From: Streptomyces brevispora
Lineage (GTDB): Bacteria; Actinomycetota; Actinomycetes; Streptomycetales; Streptomycetaceae
Assembly (NCBI RefSeq): GCF_007829885.1
Contig: NZ_VIWW01000001.1
Coordinates: forward strand, 744,001 to 808,000
DNA length: 64,000 bases
Reading direction: 5' to 3'
A program made the position numbers and the translations under genes. Position 1 is the first letter of the stretch. Every line of letters begins with the position of its first letter. Under the pieces are notes generated by a model. The model saw only the letters and a list, made by a program, of their open reading frames with translations, was not told the DNA's origin and ran no database searches. Below, piece by piece: positions 26,301-34,735 of this stretch.

Positions 26301-27226
26301 TTGTGGTCGCCTCCGAACTTGCTCAGGCGCAGATAGACGATCGAGCAGAGGAGGAGGATCACGAAGGCGACGGTGGTGAGCGCGGAGGCGTATCCGAAGT
26401 CGTGGCCGTCGATGCCGGTGTTGGCGACGTAGAGCGGCAGGGTGGTGGTCTCGCCCGCCGGTCCGCCTCCGGTGAGGGTGTAGAGCAGGTCGACGTTGTT
26501 GAACTCCCAGACGCCGCGCAGCAGGGTGGCGAGGACGATCGCGTCCCGCAGGTGCGGCAGCGTGATGTGGAAGAACTGGCGCAGCCGCCCGGCGCCGTCG
26601 ACGGACGCCGCCTCGTACAGCTCCTTGGAGACGGACTGCAGGTCGGCGAGGATGAGGATGGCGAAGAAGGGGACCCCGCGCCAGAGTTCGGCGACGGTCG
26701 CGGCCCAGAAGACGGTTCCGGTGTCGGAGAGCACGGAGGTGCCGTAGTCGCCGATCCCGGCGTCCGCGAGGTAACGGCTGAAGCCGGTCGAGGAGTTGTA
26801 GAGCAGGATCCAGATGGTGCTGGTCAGCACGCCGGACACGGCCCACGGCGAGAAGACCATGGCGCGGGAGATGCCGCGGCCGATGAAGGTCTGGTTGACG
26901 ATCAGGGCGAGGGCGAGTCCGAGGGTGAGCTGGAGCGCGACCTGGGTGACCACCCACTGGGCGCTGAAGCCCAGCGTGGTCCAGAACTGGTCGTCCTCGG
27001 TGAAGATCCGGGTGAAGTTGTCGAGGCCCGCGAAGCCGTTCCGCCACGGCTTGGTGACGTTGTAGTTCTGCAGGCTGTAGTAGAAGACGCCGGCCACCGG
27101 GTAGGCGATGAAGCCCAGCATCAGCAGCCCCGCGGGGGCGATCAGCAGATACGGGAGCCGGCGTGGGTTCGCGGAGCGGCGCCTGGGCACCTTGGGCGGT
27201 GTGGCCACAGCGGCGGCTTGGGCCAT
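26297..27226 (-). CDS. sugar ABC transporter permease (MalF type)
   Basis: This is a 309-residue permease from ATG 27226 (MAQAAAVATPPKVPRRRS), with GGAGA 9 bases upstream. The frame stays open back to 27430, but the extra 68 residues are His/Pro/Thr repeats encoded by a 20-bp tandem repeat, so the short form is preferred. Six membrane segments begin at LPYLLIAPAGLLMLGFIAYP; the EAA loop reads LYEAASVDGAGRLRQF. It is the first gene of the ABC-Gfo/Idh-DUF6807 operon, behind a LacI-type palindrome. Confidence 0.9.
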   Translation of the reverse strand: MAQAAAVATPPKVPRRRSANPRRLPYLLIAPAGLLMLGFIAYPVAGVFYYSLQNYNVTKPWRNGFAGLDNFTRIFTEDDQFWTTLGFSAQWVVTQVALQLTLGLALALIVNQTFIGRGISRAMVFSPWAVSGVLTSTIWILLYNSSTGFSRYLADAGIGDYGTSVLSDTGTVFWAATVAELWRGVPFFAILILADLQSVSKELYEAASVDGAGRLRQFFHITLPHLRDAIVLATLLRGVWEFNNVDLLYTLTGGGPAGETTTLPLYVANTGIDGHDFGYASALTTVAFVILLLCSIVYLRLSKFGGDHK

Positions 27227-27300
27227 GACACGTCTCCGTTCTCTCAGGTACTGGGGGTGCGGGATGCTGCGGGGTGGCACTCGGTGGCGCTGTGGCACTC

Positions 27301-27380
27301 GCTGGTGCGGGGTCGTGCTCGGTGGTGCCGGGTCGTGCTCGGTGGTGCGGGGTGGTGCTCGGTGGTGCGGGGTGGTGCGA
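27301..27380. repeat. four tandem 20-bp repeats in the permease leader
   Basis: Four direct units of 20 bp (27301, 27321, 27341, 27361) share the frame GGTGGTGCGGGGTNGTGCTC with few changes; degenerate copies continue to about 27262. They lie between the palindrome at 27393 and the permease ATG, so they would be transcribed in the 5' leader. No spacer separates units, so this is a minisatellite and not a CRISPR. Confidence 0.88.
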
Positions 27381-27392
27381 TGCGTGTAGTGC

Positions 27393-27404
27393 GCAAGCGC
27401 TTGC
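27393..27404. promoter_or_regulatory. LacI-type palindromic operator
   Basis: GCAAGCGCTTGC is a perfect 12-bp palindrome with the central CG typical of LacI/GalR-family sites. It lies 167-178 bases upstream of the permease start and 54 bases upstream of the end of the dehydratase gene. A LacI regulator is encoded at 1860; its recognition of this site is inferred. Confidence 0.65.
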
Positions 27405-27458
27405 CGCATGGCGTTCGACCTGCCGAACAACGCGGTGCGCGGAATTCCGGTGGGCCGT

Positions 27459-29195
27459 TCAGCCGGCGTACGGGTCGGGCACTTCTCCCGGCCGGGCCAG
27501 GAAGGCGAAGTCGCAGCCGGTGTCGGCCTGGGTGATCTGGTCCTGGTAGAGCGCCCCGTATCCGCGCTCGTACCGGTTGGCGGGCGGCGTCCACTCGGCC
27601 CTGCGCCGCGACAGCTCCTCCTCCGGTACGTCGAGATGGAGCAGGCGCGCCTCGACGTCCAGGGTGATCAGGTCACCGGTGCGGACGAGGGCGAGGGGGC
27701 CGCCGACATGGGACTCGGGTGCGATGTGGAGCACGCAGGCCCCGTAACTGGTGCCGCTCATCCGGGCGTCGGAGAGCCGCACCATGTCCCGTACACCCTG
27801 CTTCAGCAGGTAGTCGGGGATCGGGAGCATGCCGTACTCGGGCATGCCGGGGCCGCCCTTGGGGCCGGCGTTGCGGAGCACCAGCACATGGTCCGGGGTG
27901 AGGGCCGCGGCCGGGTCGTTGATGGTGCGCTGCATCTCCTGGTAGTCGTCGAAGACGACCGCGGGACCCGTGTGGCGCAGCAGGTGCGGTTCGGCGGCGA
28001 TGTGCTTGATGACCGCTCCGTCCGGGCAGAGGTTGCCGCGCAGCACCGCCACGCCACCCTCGTCGGCGAGGGGGTTGTCGCGTTCCCGGATGACGTCGCT
28101 GTTGTGCACCAGCGCGCCGTCGAGCTGTTCGCGCAGGGTGTCGTGCGCGACGGTGGGCCGGTCCAGGTGCAGTACGTCGGTGAGCCGGGCCAGGAATCCG
28201 GGCAGCCCGCCGGCGAAGTGGAAGTCCTCCATGAGGTACTTCCCGCCGGGGCGGAGATTGGCCAGCACCGGGACGGTGCGGGCGATGCGGTCGAAGTCGT
28301 CGAGGGTGAGCTTGATCCCGGAGCGGCCCGCCATCGCGATGAGGTGGATGACGGCGTTGGTGGAGCCGCCGAGCGCGAGGACCGTGGCGACGGCGTCCTC
28401 GTACGCCTGCGCCGTGAGGATGTCCGACAACTTCCTTTGTCGCCAGACCAGTTCGACGATCGCCAGTCCCGACTGTGCGGCCATCCGGTCGTGGCCGGAG
28501 TCGACGGCCGGGATGGAGGAGGCGCCGGGGACGGTGACGCCGAGTGCCTCGGCCGCGGCCGTCAGCGTGGAGGCGGTGCCCATCGTCATGCAGTGGCCGG
28601 GAGAGCGGGCGAGCCCGCTCTCCAGTTCGGCCATCTCGCAGTCGCCGATGAGTCCGGCCCGCTTGTCGTCCCAGTACTTCCACATGTCGGTGCCGGAGCC
28701 GAGGACTTCGTTGCGCCAGTGCCCCGGCAGCATCGGCCCGGCCGGCACGAAGACGGCCGGCAGGTCGACGGAGGCGGCGCCCATCAGCAGTGCGGGCGTC
28801 GACTTGTCGCAGCCGCCCAGCAGCACCGCGCCGTCGACGGGGTAGGAGCGCAGCAGCTCCTCCGTCTCCATCGCCAGCATGTTGCGGTAGAGCATCGGGG
28901 TCGGCTTCTGGAACGTCTCCGAGAGCGTGGAGACGGGGAATTCGAGCGGGAAGCCGCCCGCCTGCCAGACGCCCCGCTTGACCGCCTGTGCGCGGTCGCG
29001 CAGATGGACGTGGCAGGGGTTGATGTCGGACCAGGTGTTGAGGATCGCGATGACCGGCTTGCCGAGGTGCTCCTCGGGGAGGTAGCCGAGCTGGCGGGTG
29101 CGGGCGCGGTGGCTGAAGGAGCGCAGTCCGTCCGTGCCGTACCACTGGTGGCTGCGCAGCTCCTGGGAGGTGATGCGGCCGGCCTCGGGGGTCAT
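27459..29195 (-). CDS. IlvD/Edd family dehydratase, probable sugar-acid (aldonate/aldarate) dehydratase
   Basis: This 578-residue Fe-S dehydratase belongs to the dihydroxy-acid/phosphogluconate dehydratase superfamily. Cluster cysteines are visible: Cys61 (NTWSDINPCHVH), Cys129 (LLGGCDKSTPALLMG, with Lys131) and Cys202 (SPGHCMTMGTAST). The branch is the pentonate/hexonate dehydratase type, not IlvD itself. ATG 29195 overlaps the stop of the DapA-like gene (ATGA). Together they look like dehydration of a sugar acid followed by a lyase or second dehydratase step. It could fill the missing aldarate dehydratase role in galacturonate oxidation. Confidence 0.87.
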   Translation of the reverse strand: MTPEAGRITSQELRSHQWYGTDGLRSFSHRARTRQLGYLPEEHLGKPVIAILNTWSDINPCHVHLRDRAQAVKRGVWQAGGFPLEFPVSTLSETFQKPTPMLYRNMLAMETEELLRSYPVDGAVLLGGCDKSTPALLMGAASVDLPAVFVPAGPMLPGHWRNEVLGSGTDMWKYWDDKRAGLIGDCEMAELESGLARSPGHCMTMGTASTLTAAAEALGVTVPGASSIPAVDSGHDRMAAQSGLAIVELVWRQRKLSDILTAQAYEDAVATVLALGGSTNAVIHLIAMAGRSGIKLTLDDFDRIARTVPVLANLRPGGKYLMEDFHFAGGLPGFLARLTDVLHLDRPTVAHDTLREQLDGALVHNSDVIRERDNPLADEGGVAVLRGNLCPDGAVIKHIAAEPHLLRHTGPAVVFDDYQEMQRTINDPAAALTPDHVLVLRNAGPKGGPGMPEYGMLPIPDYLLKQGVRDMVRLSDARMSGTSYGACVLHIAPESHVGGPLALVRTGDLITLDVEARLLHLDVPEEELSRRRAEWTPPANRYERGYGALYQDQITQADTGCDFAFLARPGEVPDPYAG

Positions 29196-30094
29196 ATGGA
29201 CCACCCCGCGACCTGGTCGGCGACCTCGGCGCGCCGCGGCTCGGGCAGCACCCGGCTGGGCGGGCGCACATCGCGGCCGCACAGGCCGAGCGAGGCCAGG
29301 GCCTCCTTGACGACTGTCACGTTGTCGGCGGACTGCCGGTCGGCGCGCAGCTCCTCGAATCGGCGGATCCGCTCCCAGACCTTCATCGCGGCCGGGTGGT
29401 CGCCGGCCCGCAGCGCCTCCAGCATGGCCAGTGAGACACCGGGGGCGACGTTGACGAGGCCGGAGGTGAATCCGGTGGCGCCGGCGGAGAAGTACGAGGG
29501 GGCGTACAGCTCGGCGAGGCCGGCGATCCAGACGAACCGGTCAAGACCCGCGTCCCGGGCGAAGGCGGCGAAGCGGGCGGCGTCCGGGACGGCGTACTTG
29601 ACGCCGATGACGTTGGGGCAGCTGTCGGCGAGCGCGGCCAGGCACTCCCCGTCCAGGTGCGGGTTGCGGATGTAGGGCACGACGCCGAGTCCGGGAACGG
29701 CCCCGGCGATGGCCCGGTGGTAGTCGATCCAGCCGTCCTGCGAGACGTAAGGGTGGACGGGCTGGTGGACCATCACCATCTCGGCCCCGGCGTCCCGGGC
29801 GTGCTCGGCCGCGGCGACGGCGGTCGGCACGTCGTGCCCGACCCCGGCCAGGATCGCGGCGCGGCCGCCCGCCTCGTCGATGGTCAGCTCGGTGACGGCG
29901 CGCCGCTCCTCGGGGGTGAGCGCGTAGAACTCACCGGTGTTGCCGTTCGGGGTGAGGATGCGTACGCCGCCGTCGAGCAGCCGTCGCAGCAGGGCGCGGT
30001 GCGCCGCCGTGTCGATGGTGCCGTCCGTGGCGAACGGCGTCACGGGGATCGCCACGACGTCTGCGAGGGCCGCCTTCAGCGGTGCGAGGTCCAT
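29192..30094 (-). CDS. dihydrodipicolinate synthase/N-acetylneuraminate lyase family protein
   Basis: This 300-residue class I aldolase-fold enzyme has the Schiff-base Lys166 (NVIGVKYAVP), Tyr141 (VVPYIRN) and the phosphate/carboxylate loop GNTGE at 51-55. The latter replaces the GTTGE of true DapA and matches 2-keto-3-deoxy sugar-acid lyases/dehydratases. ATG 30094 begins at the usual family start (MDLAPLKAALADVVAIPVTP) with AAAGG upstream; a GTG at 30130 overlapping the GntR stop is an alternative. Operon order GntR, this gene, IlvD/Edd dehydratase suggests one pathway for a sugar acid. Confidence 0.87.
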   Translation of the reverse strand: MDLAPLKAALADVVAIPVTPFATDGTIDTAAHRALLRRLLDGGVRILTPNGNTGEFYALTPEERRAVTELTIDEAGGRAAILAGVGHDVPTAVAAAEHARDAGAEMVMVHQPVHPYVSQDGWIDYHRAIAGAVPGLGVVPYIRNPHLDGECLAALADSCPNVIGVKYAVPDAARFAAFARDAGLDRFVWIAGLAELYAPSYFSAGATGFTSGLVNVAPGVSLAMLEALRAGDHPAAMKVWERIRRFEELRADRQSADNVTVVKEALASLGLCGRDVRPPSRVLPEPRRAEVADQVAGWSI

Positions 30095-30126
30095 ACGGAC
30101 AGGCCTTTCATCGATGTGCTGGTGGT

Positions 30127-30783
30127 TCACGCCGCGCCGCCCCCGTCTTCGTCGTCGGGGAACGCGCGGCGGACGAACGACGCGATGTGGTCGTGCAGGG
30201 CCCCGGCGGCCGCGTCCGCGTCGTCGGCGAGCGCGAGCCGCAGGATCTCGCGGTGCTCGGCCGCCTCCCGCTCCCAGGACGGGACGGCCGCCCAGGCGAC
30301 GGTCGACACGAGGGCCGCCTGGTCGCGGACCTCGTCGAGCATCCGCGCCAGCAGCGGGTTGCCGCAGGACAGGTAGAGCGCCCGGTGGAAGTCCCGGTTG
30401 GCGAGCGACCTGTCCGCCTTGTCGCCGGCCGAGTCGGCCCGTTCCAGGGCCTCCTGGGCCTCGTCGAGCGAGGCCTTGCGGGTGATGGAGCGGCGCAGCG
30501 CCTCCGGTTCGAGCAGCAGCCGCACGTCGTACACCTCCCTGGCCATGGTCGCGTCGACCAGCCGCACGATCGCGCCCTTGTACTGGCTCATGACGACCAG
30601 TCCGGTACCGGCGAGGGTCTTGAGCGCCTCGCGGACGGGGGTCTTGGAGACCCCGAACTGTGCGGCGAGCTCGGTCTCGACGAGCGCCTGCCCTGGTCTC
30701 AGCTGCGCCGTGAGGATCGCGTGCTTGATCGCCTCCAGCACGTACTGGGTGCGGGACGGAATCGGGGTGGGCGCAAAGGTCAT
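30127..30783 (-). CDS. GntR family (FadR subfamily, FCD domain) transcriptional regulator
   Basis: This 218-residue regulator has an N-terminal winged helix-turn-helix (RPGQALVETELAAQFGVSKT, PVREALKTLAGTGL) and a C-terminal FCD effector domain (YDVRLLLEPEALRRSITRKA, FHRALYLSCGNPLLARMLDE, EHREILRLALADDADAAAGA). It is the first gene of a sugar-acid catabolic operon and likely senses one of the acids. Palindromes directly upstream (30818-30840) are candidate autoregulatory sites, and the same core sequence occurs at the uronate dehydrogenase/KdgD promoter. Confidence 0.92.
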   Translation of the reverse strand: MTFAPTPIPSRTQYVLEAIKHAILTAQLRPGQALVETELAAQFGVSKTPVREALKTLAGTGLVVMSQYKGAIVRLVDATMAREVYDVRLLLEPEALRRSITRKASLDEAQEALERADSAGDKADRSLANRDFHRALYLSCGNPLLARMLDEVRDQAALVSTVAWAAVPSWEREAAEHREILRLALADDADAAAGALHDHIASFVRRAFPDDEDGGGAA

Positions 30784-30817
30784 GGGTGAAGGGCTCTCAC
30801 ATCTCGCGTATCGCGTC

Positions 30818-30846
30818 TCATATATGACGTACGAAGTACGACGCGA
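30818..30846. promoter_or_regulatory. candidate GntR operators upstream of the GntR gene
   Basis: TCATATATGA (30818-30827) is a perfect AT-rich palindrome immediately followed by CGTAC-GAA-GTACG (30828-30840). The segment GTACGACGCGA (30836-30846) is repeated exactly at 34678-34688 in the udh/kdgD intergenic region. These lie 35-63 bases before the GntR start, in the divergent promoter shared with the MFS gene. Confidence 0.6.
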
Positions 30847-31045
30847 TGAAGCTAAGGCGCCGTGCGTGCCGCGTCAACGCTTCTGACAGAGGAATTTCAC
30901 CGGGCTACGACATGTGCCGTACACGGATCGCGGCACCGGGCCGCCCCCGCCGGGTGGCGTACGGCGTCTTCCCGATGCCCCGCAACGGCCTTACCGGCCA
31001 GCCTGACCGCATAACGGAAGCGCAGGTCAGGGAGGTTCGGCGGGC

Positions 31046-32281
31046 ATGACGACAGGGTCGGCAACGGGGCGGGTACTGCGGGACCGGACGGCGGGGCTGT
31101 TCCTGGCCGCGGTCGTCGTCTCCGGATTCGGCAGCTCGGCGATGTCGCCGGCGGCCGGGATCTGGGTCAAGTCGCTGACCGGCTCGGACAGTCTGGCGGC
31201 GCTCGCCCTGTTCACCGTCTGGCTGCCGGTGCTCTTCGGTCCGGCTCTCGGGGCGTTGACCGACCGGTTGCCCAGGCAGCCGCTGCTGGTCGGGGCGAAC
31301 GTCGTGATGGCCCTGCTGCTGACCACGCTGACCGCGGTGGACTCGGCGGGGCGGATCTGGCTCCTGTTCGCGGTGCTCGTGCTGTACGGGACGAGTTCCG
31401 TGCTGATGGACGCGGCGGAGTCGGCGCTGGTCGCGCGGGCCGTGGACGCCCGGCTGCTGGGGGACTTCAACGGGCTGCGGATGACGGCGAACGAGGGCAT
31501 GAAGCTGGTGGCCCCGCTCACCGGCGCGGCGCTCTGCGCGCGCTTCGGTGGCGCCTCGGTGGCCCTGCTGGACGCGGTCTCCTTCGCGCTGGCCGCCGGG
31601 CTCTACGGGCTGCTGCGGGTACGGGGGCCGGAGCCGGCGGCGGCCGGGGACCCGGAGGGCGGCCGGGGCGCCGGGATGCGTCAGGTGTGGGGGTCCGAGG
31701 TGCTGCGGCCGCTGGTGCTCGCCGGATCGGTCACGATGCTGTGCGCCGGGCTCAACGGGGCGACGCTGTACGCCGTCATCGACAAGACGCTCGGCCACTC
31801 CCCCGCGTACGCGGGTGTGCTCTCCGCGGCGCAGGGCATCGGGTCGGTCGCCATCGGGCTGCTGGCCGGGCCGCTGCTGCGGCGGCTGCCGGAACGGGTG
31901 TTCACGGCGGCGGGCATCGCCGTGTTCGCGGTGGCGGTGGGCCTGCGGGCGGTGCCGTACGACGCGGTGGCACTGGTGGCGTGCGGGCTGATCGGGGCCG
32001 GGCTGCCGTGCGTGCTGATCGCCGCGATGACGGCGGTACAGCGGGAGACCCCGGACGCGCTGCTGGGCCGCACGGCCGCGACCGCCAACACGCTGATGAT
32101 GGCGCCCAACGCGGTGGCGCTGGCGCTCGGCGCGGGGCTGGTCGCGCTGGTGGACGTGCGGGTGCTGCTGCCGCTGGTGGGCGCGGTGGCGCTGGCGGCC
32201 GCGGTGGTCCTGGTGACGGGCCGGCGAGGGGCGCCGACGCGCTCCCCCGCCGGCCCGCGCCCCTCATCGGCCGAGGCGTGA
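31046..32281 (+). CDS. MFS transporter
   Basis: This is a 411-residue major facilitator superfamily permease with about twelve hydrophobic segments. The conserved loop 2-3 motif is visible as GALTDRLPRQPLLVGANVVM, and the central cytosolic loop (GPEPAAAGDPEGGRGAGM) separates two six-helix halves. The closest-looking group is MFS_3/enterobactin-exporter-like efflux, so it may export a drug or metabolite rather than import sugar. GGGAGG precedes ATG 31046. It is divergent from the GntR operon and overlaps the next, convergent gene by 18 bases. Confidence 0.88.
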   Translation: MTTGSATGRVLRDRTAGLFLAAVVVSGFGSSAMSPAAGIWVKSLTGSDSLAALALFTVWLPVLFGPALGALTDRLPRQPLLVGANVVMALLLTTLTAVDSAGRIWLLFAVLVLYGTSSVLMDAAESALVARAVDARLLGDFNGLRMTANEGMKLVAPLTGAALCARFGGASVALLDAVSFALAAGLYGLLRVRGPEPAAAGDPEGGRGAGMRQVWGSEVLRPLVLAGSVTMLCAGLNGATLYAVIDKTLGHSPAYAGVLSAAQGIGSVAIGLLAGPLLRRLPERVFTAAGIAVFAVAVGLRAVPYDAVALVACGLIGAGLPCVLIAAMTAVQRETPDALLGRTAATANTLMMAPNAVALALGAGLVALVDVRVLLPLVGAVALAAAVVLVTGRRGAPTRSPAGPRPSSAEA

Positions 32282-33442
32282 GAGCGCTTCGGCGACGGCT
32301 TCCAGGTCCGGGCCGGAGGCCAGCCCGGCGTGGTACAGGCGCAGTTGGTTCGCGCCCAGCGAGGCCGCGTGCTCGGCGTCGCGCTCCAGGGTGTCGGGGC
32401 TGCCGCCCATCCCCCGCACCACGGTGAGGTTGGCCGCGAGCACACCGGAGCGGCCGGTGAACGGGCCGAGCACGGCCTCGCGCGCCGCGTCGGCGCCGGT
32501 ACAGGGCAGCACGACGCCGTCCGCCACGGACAGGATGTGCTCCGGGTCGACGCCCACGTTCGCACCGGAGCGGTACGGCGCGGGGTCGGCGTGCAGCAGC
32601 ACCTGGAAGTCCGGTGCGGCGGCCGCCCGCACGGCGGCGACCACCGACTCCTGGAGCCCGCGGGCCACCTCGGCGCGCCACTGGAGGGTGGCGGCGGCGA
32701 GGCCGGCACCGAGCAGCTTCCCGACGCCGGACCAGCCGGCCTCCGGGGAGCCGGGACCGGACCAGGCCGGCTCCAGCGCGCGGCGTACCGCCCGGCTCAG
32801 CTCGTCGGCGTCCAGGCCCTGCGCGGCGTACCCGGTCCGGCAGTCGGGGCAGAAGCAGAGCGACATCAGGTACTGCGCCGCGTCACCGAGGCCGACGCCC
32901 GCGATCTTGTCGTGGGCGTGCAGATGCGCGAAGCCGTACCAGCCGCAGGACTCCAGCTCGGTGCCGTGCGTGCCGTCGCGCACCGCCGCCTCCGCCGCCA
33001 GGTCCACCAGGTGGGCGCGGACCGCGGGCTGTGCGATGCAGGGGGCCCACGGGTAGCGGTCGCCGTAGGCGTTGACCACGGAGGTGTCCGGGTGCTCGGC
33101 GCCCAGCCGGGAGTTGTGCGCGAGGACCACCCAGCTGTGCACCTGGAGACCCGCACCGGCCAGGGCCTGCGCGGCCTCCGCGTAGGGGTCGTCCGAGGCC
33201 ACCCAGGACTGCGGGTGGGGACGCAGCCGCCGCCCCGCCCACCGTGCCGGGTCCGGCGGGTAGAGCACCGCGGCGTGCTCGGCCGTGACGATGCGGTGGC
33301 CGGGGTGACGCGGGGTCAGCGCCCGGGTGGAGTGGTAGGCGGAGGCGAGCGTCACCTGCTGGACGCCGAGGTCCGCGACGCGGGCTGCCGCGTCCGGGTC
33401 CCCGACGACGTCCCAGGGGTACAGGAAGGCGGAGGTCCTCAC
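32264..33442 (-). CDS. uncharacterised TIM-barrel-like protein coupled to KdgD
   Basis: This 392-residue cytosolic protein has no confidently recognised family. It has glycoside-hydrolase-like TIM-barrel traits: AFLYPWDVVGDPDAAARVAD at the start, QVTLASAYHSTRALTPRHPG, QVHSWVVLAHNSRLG, a Trp/Glu-rich TELESCGWYGFAHLHAHDK segment and a CFCPDCRTGY cysteine motif at about residues 206-215. The GTG start overlaps the KdgD stop (GTGA), so it is translationally coupled to a uronate-pathway enzyme. It might process the lactone or disaccharide stage of that pathway, but this is inference. Confidence 0.75.
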   Translation of the reverse strand: MRTSAFLYPWDVVGDPDAAARVADLGVQQVTLASAYHSTRALTPRHPGHRIVTAEHAAVLYPPDPARWAGRRLRPHPQSWVASDDPYAEAAQALAGAGLQVHSWVVLAHNSRLGAEHPDTSVVNAYGDRYPWAPCIAQPAVRAHLVDLAAEAAVRDGTHGTELESCGWYGFAHLHAHDKIAGVGLGDAAQYLMSLCFCPDCRTGYAAQGLDADELSRAVRRALEPAWSGPGSPEAGWSGVGKLLGAGLAAATLQWRAEVARGLQESVVAAVRAAAAPDFQVLLHADPAPYRSGANVGVDPEHILSVADGVVLPCTGADAAREAVLGPFTGRSGVLAANLTVVRGMGGSPDTLERDAEHAASLGANQLRLYHAGLASGPDLEAVAEALSRLGR

Positions 33443-34404
33443 CCGCGCTCCCCGGTGTCGTCGCCGCTCCGCTCCAGCAGCGCGCGGCCGCTCGCGATGA
33501 TCTCGGTCAGCTCCTTGATGTGCGCGGCCGGCGGCTCGGTGAGCGGGCTGCGCACCTCGCCGACGTCCAGGCCCTGGAGCCGGACGGCCGCCTTGACCAG
33601 GGAGACCGCGTAGCCGCGGCCCTTGGCGCGCAGTTCGACGAGCGGCCGGTAGAAGTGGTCCAGGAGCCCGTTGACGAGGTCGTCGTCGCCGGATTCGAGG
33701 GCCCGGTAGAAGGCCAGGGCGATATCGGGTGCGAAGGCGAAGACGGCGGAGGAGTAGAGCGCGACGCCGATGCCCCGGTAGGCGAGGCCGGTGAGCTCGG
33801 CGGTGGGCAGCCCGTTGAAGTACAGGAAGTCCCGGCCGGGCAGGGCGGTGCGGACGGCGCTGACGATGCGCTGCATCAGGTCGAGGTCGCCGTAGCCGTC
33901 CTTGAGGCCGATGATGCCCGGCGTCCGGGCCAGGGCGACCACGGTCCGGGGGGTGAAGACGGCGTTGTCGCGCTGGTAGACAATCGTCTCCAGGCCGGTG
34001 GCGGCCGCGAGTGCCGTGTAGTGGGCCAGCAGCCCCTCCTGGTCGGCCACGACCAGGTACGGAGGCATGGCGAGGAGCCCGTCCGCGCCCGCCTCCTCGG
34101 CGAGCTTCGCGAACTGGACCGCGAGGGCGGTGCCGTATCCGGCGCCCGCCACGACGGGCACCTGACCGGCGGTCTCCTCGACGGCCGCGGCGACGACGAG
34201 GCGGAACTCATCGGGCGTCAGGGCATGGAACTCACCCGTGCCGCAGCAGGCGAACACGGCCGCCGCACCGGCATCGACGCCCTTGCGCACATGCGCGCGG
34301 AAGACATCGAGGTCGACGGAGCCGTCGGGTCCGTAGGCGGTGACGGGGAAGAAGAGCGGCCCGGCGACAGCGGTGAGTCGGGCGGCAAGTGGGGCTGAGG
34401 TCAC
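33439..34404 (-). CDS. kdgD: 5-dehydro-4-deoxyglucarate dehydratase
   Basis: This 321-residue enzyme (EC 4.2.1.41) dehydrates and decarboxylates 5-keto-4-deoxyglucarate to 2-oxoglutarate semialdehyde. Schiff-base Lys168 (IIGLKDGYGD), Tyr143 (IVYQRDNAVF) and GTGE at 55-58 (CCGTGEFHALTPDEF) match the KdgD branch of the DapA superfamily; the GDFLYFNGLPTAE-type segment is also present. GTG 34404 with AGGGAGC upstream is preferred to the longer reading at 34437. It is divergent from uronate dehydrogenase, and the 331-bp gap between them holds their promoters. Its product is the substrate of the dehydrogenase at 11761. Confidence 0.9.
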   Translation of the reverse strand: MTSAPLAARLTAVAGPLFFPVTAYGPDGSVDLDVFRAHVRKGVDAGAAAVFACCGTGEFHALTPDEFRLVVAAAVEETAGQVPVVAGAGYGTALAVQFAKLAEEAGADGLLAMPPYLVVADQEGLLAHYTALAAATGLETIVYQRDNAVFTPRTVVALARTPGIIGLKDGYGDLDLMQRIVSAVRTALPGRDFLYFNGLPTAELTGLAYRGIGVALYSSAVFAFAPDIALAFYRALESGDDDLVNGLLDHFYRPLVELRAKGRGYAVSLVKAAVRLQGLDVGEVRSPLTEPPAAHIKELTEIIASGRALLERSGDDTGERG

Positions 34405-34663
34405 GGGCGCTCCCTGAGCAGGTTCAGGCGTGCACAATTCTGATTGGCGTCCATATTCATGAACGCACTCACGCTAAGCCAGCCGCTCGGCGCAGGTCAA
34501 GACGAGGACCCGCAACCGGTTGGATCGCCGCGATCCGGCCGAGACGGAGTTCGGCACTCCGCGCGATCGACGCACAAGACGCGCGCGGCACTTGACGCGA
34601 TGGCGCATCACTTCTTAGCTTGTCCATGCATGTGAATGCCATCCATGGATTTGACGGGTTGCG

Positions 34664-34688
34664 CGTACGTTCCGCACGTACGACGCGA
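34664..34688. promoter_or_regulatory. palindrome in the divergent kdgD/udh promoter region
   Basis: CGTACGT (34664-34670) and ACGTACG (34676-34682) are exact reverse complements 5 bases apart; GTACGACGCGA (34678-34688) is identical to the element at the GntR promoter. The surrounding 34405-34735 gap between the divergent genes also has AT-richer direct elements (CATATTCATGAAC, CATGCATGTGAATG) and TTGACG at 34651, a plausible -35 box for the uronate dehydrogenase gene. Confidence 0.6.
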
Positions 34689-34735
34689 CCGCGTCGCGCG
34701 TGCCCCCCGCGCGCAAGTACCGAGGAGATCCGCGT

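Noticed and set aside
27301..27380. Possible CRISPR array
   Set aside because: Units are directly adjacent without spacers and no cas genes are present; it is a minisatellite.
26297..27430. Permease read with a 68-residue His/Thr/Pro N-terminal extension
   Set aside because: The extension is encoded by the 20-bp tandem repeat and lacks membrane-protein character; ATG 27226 has a good ribosome site.
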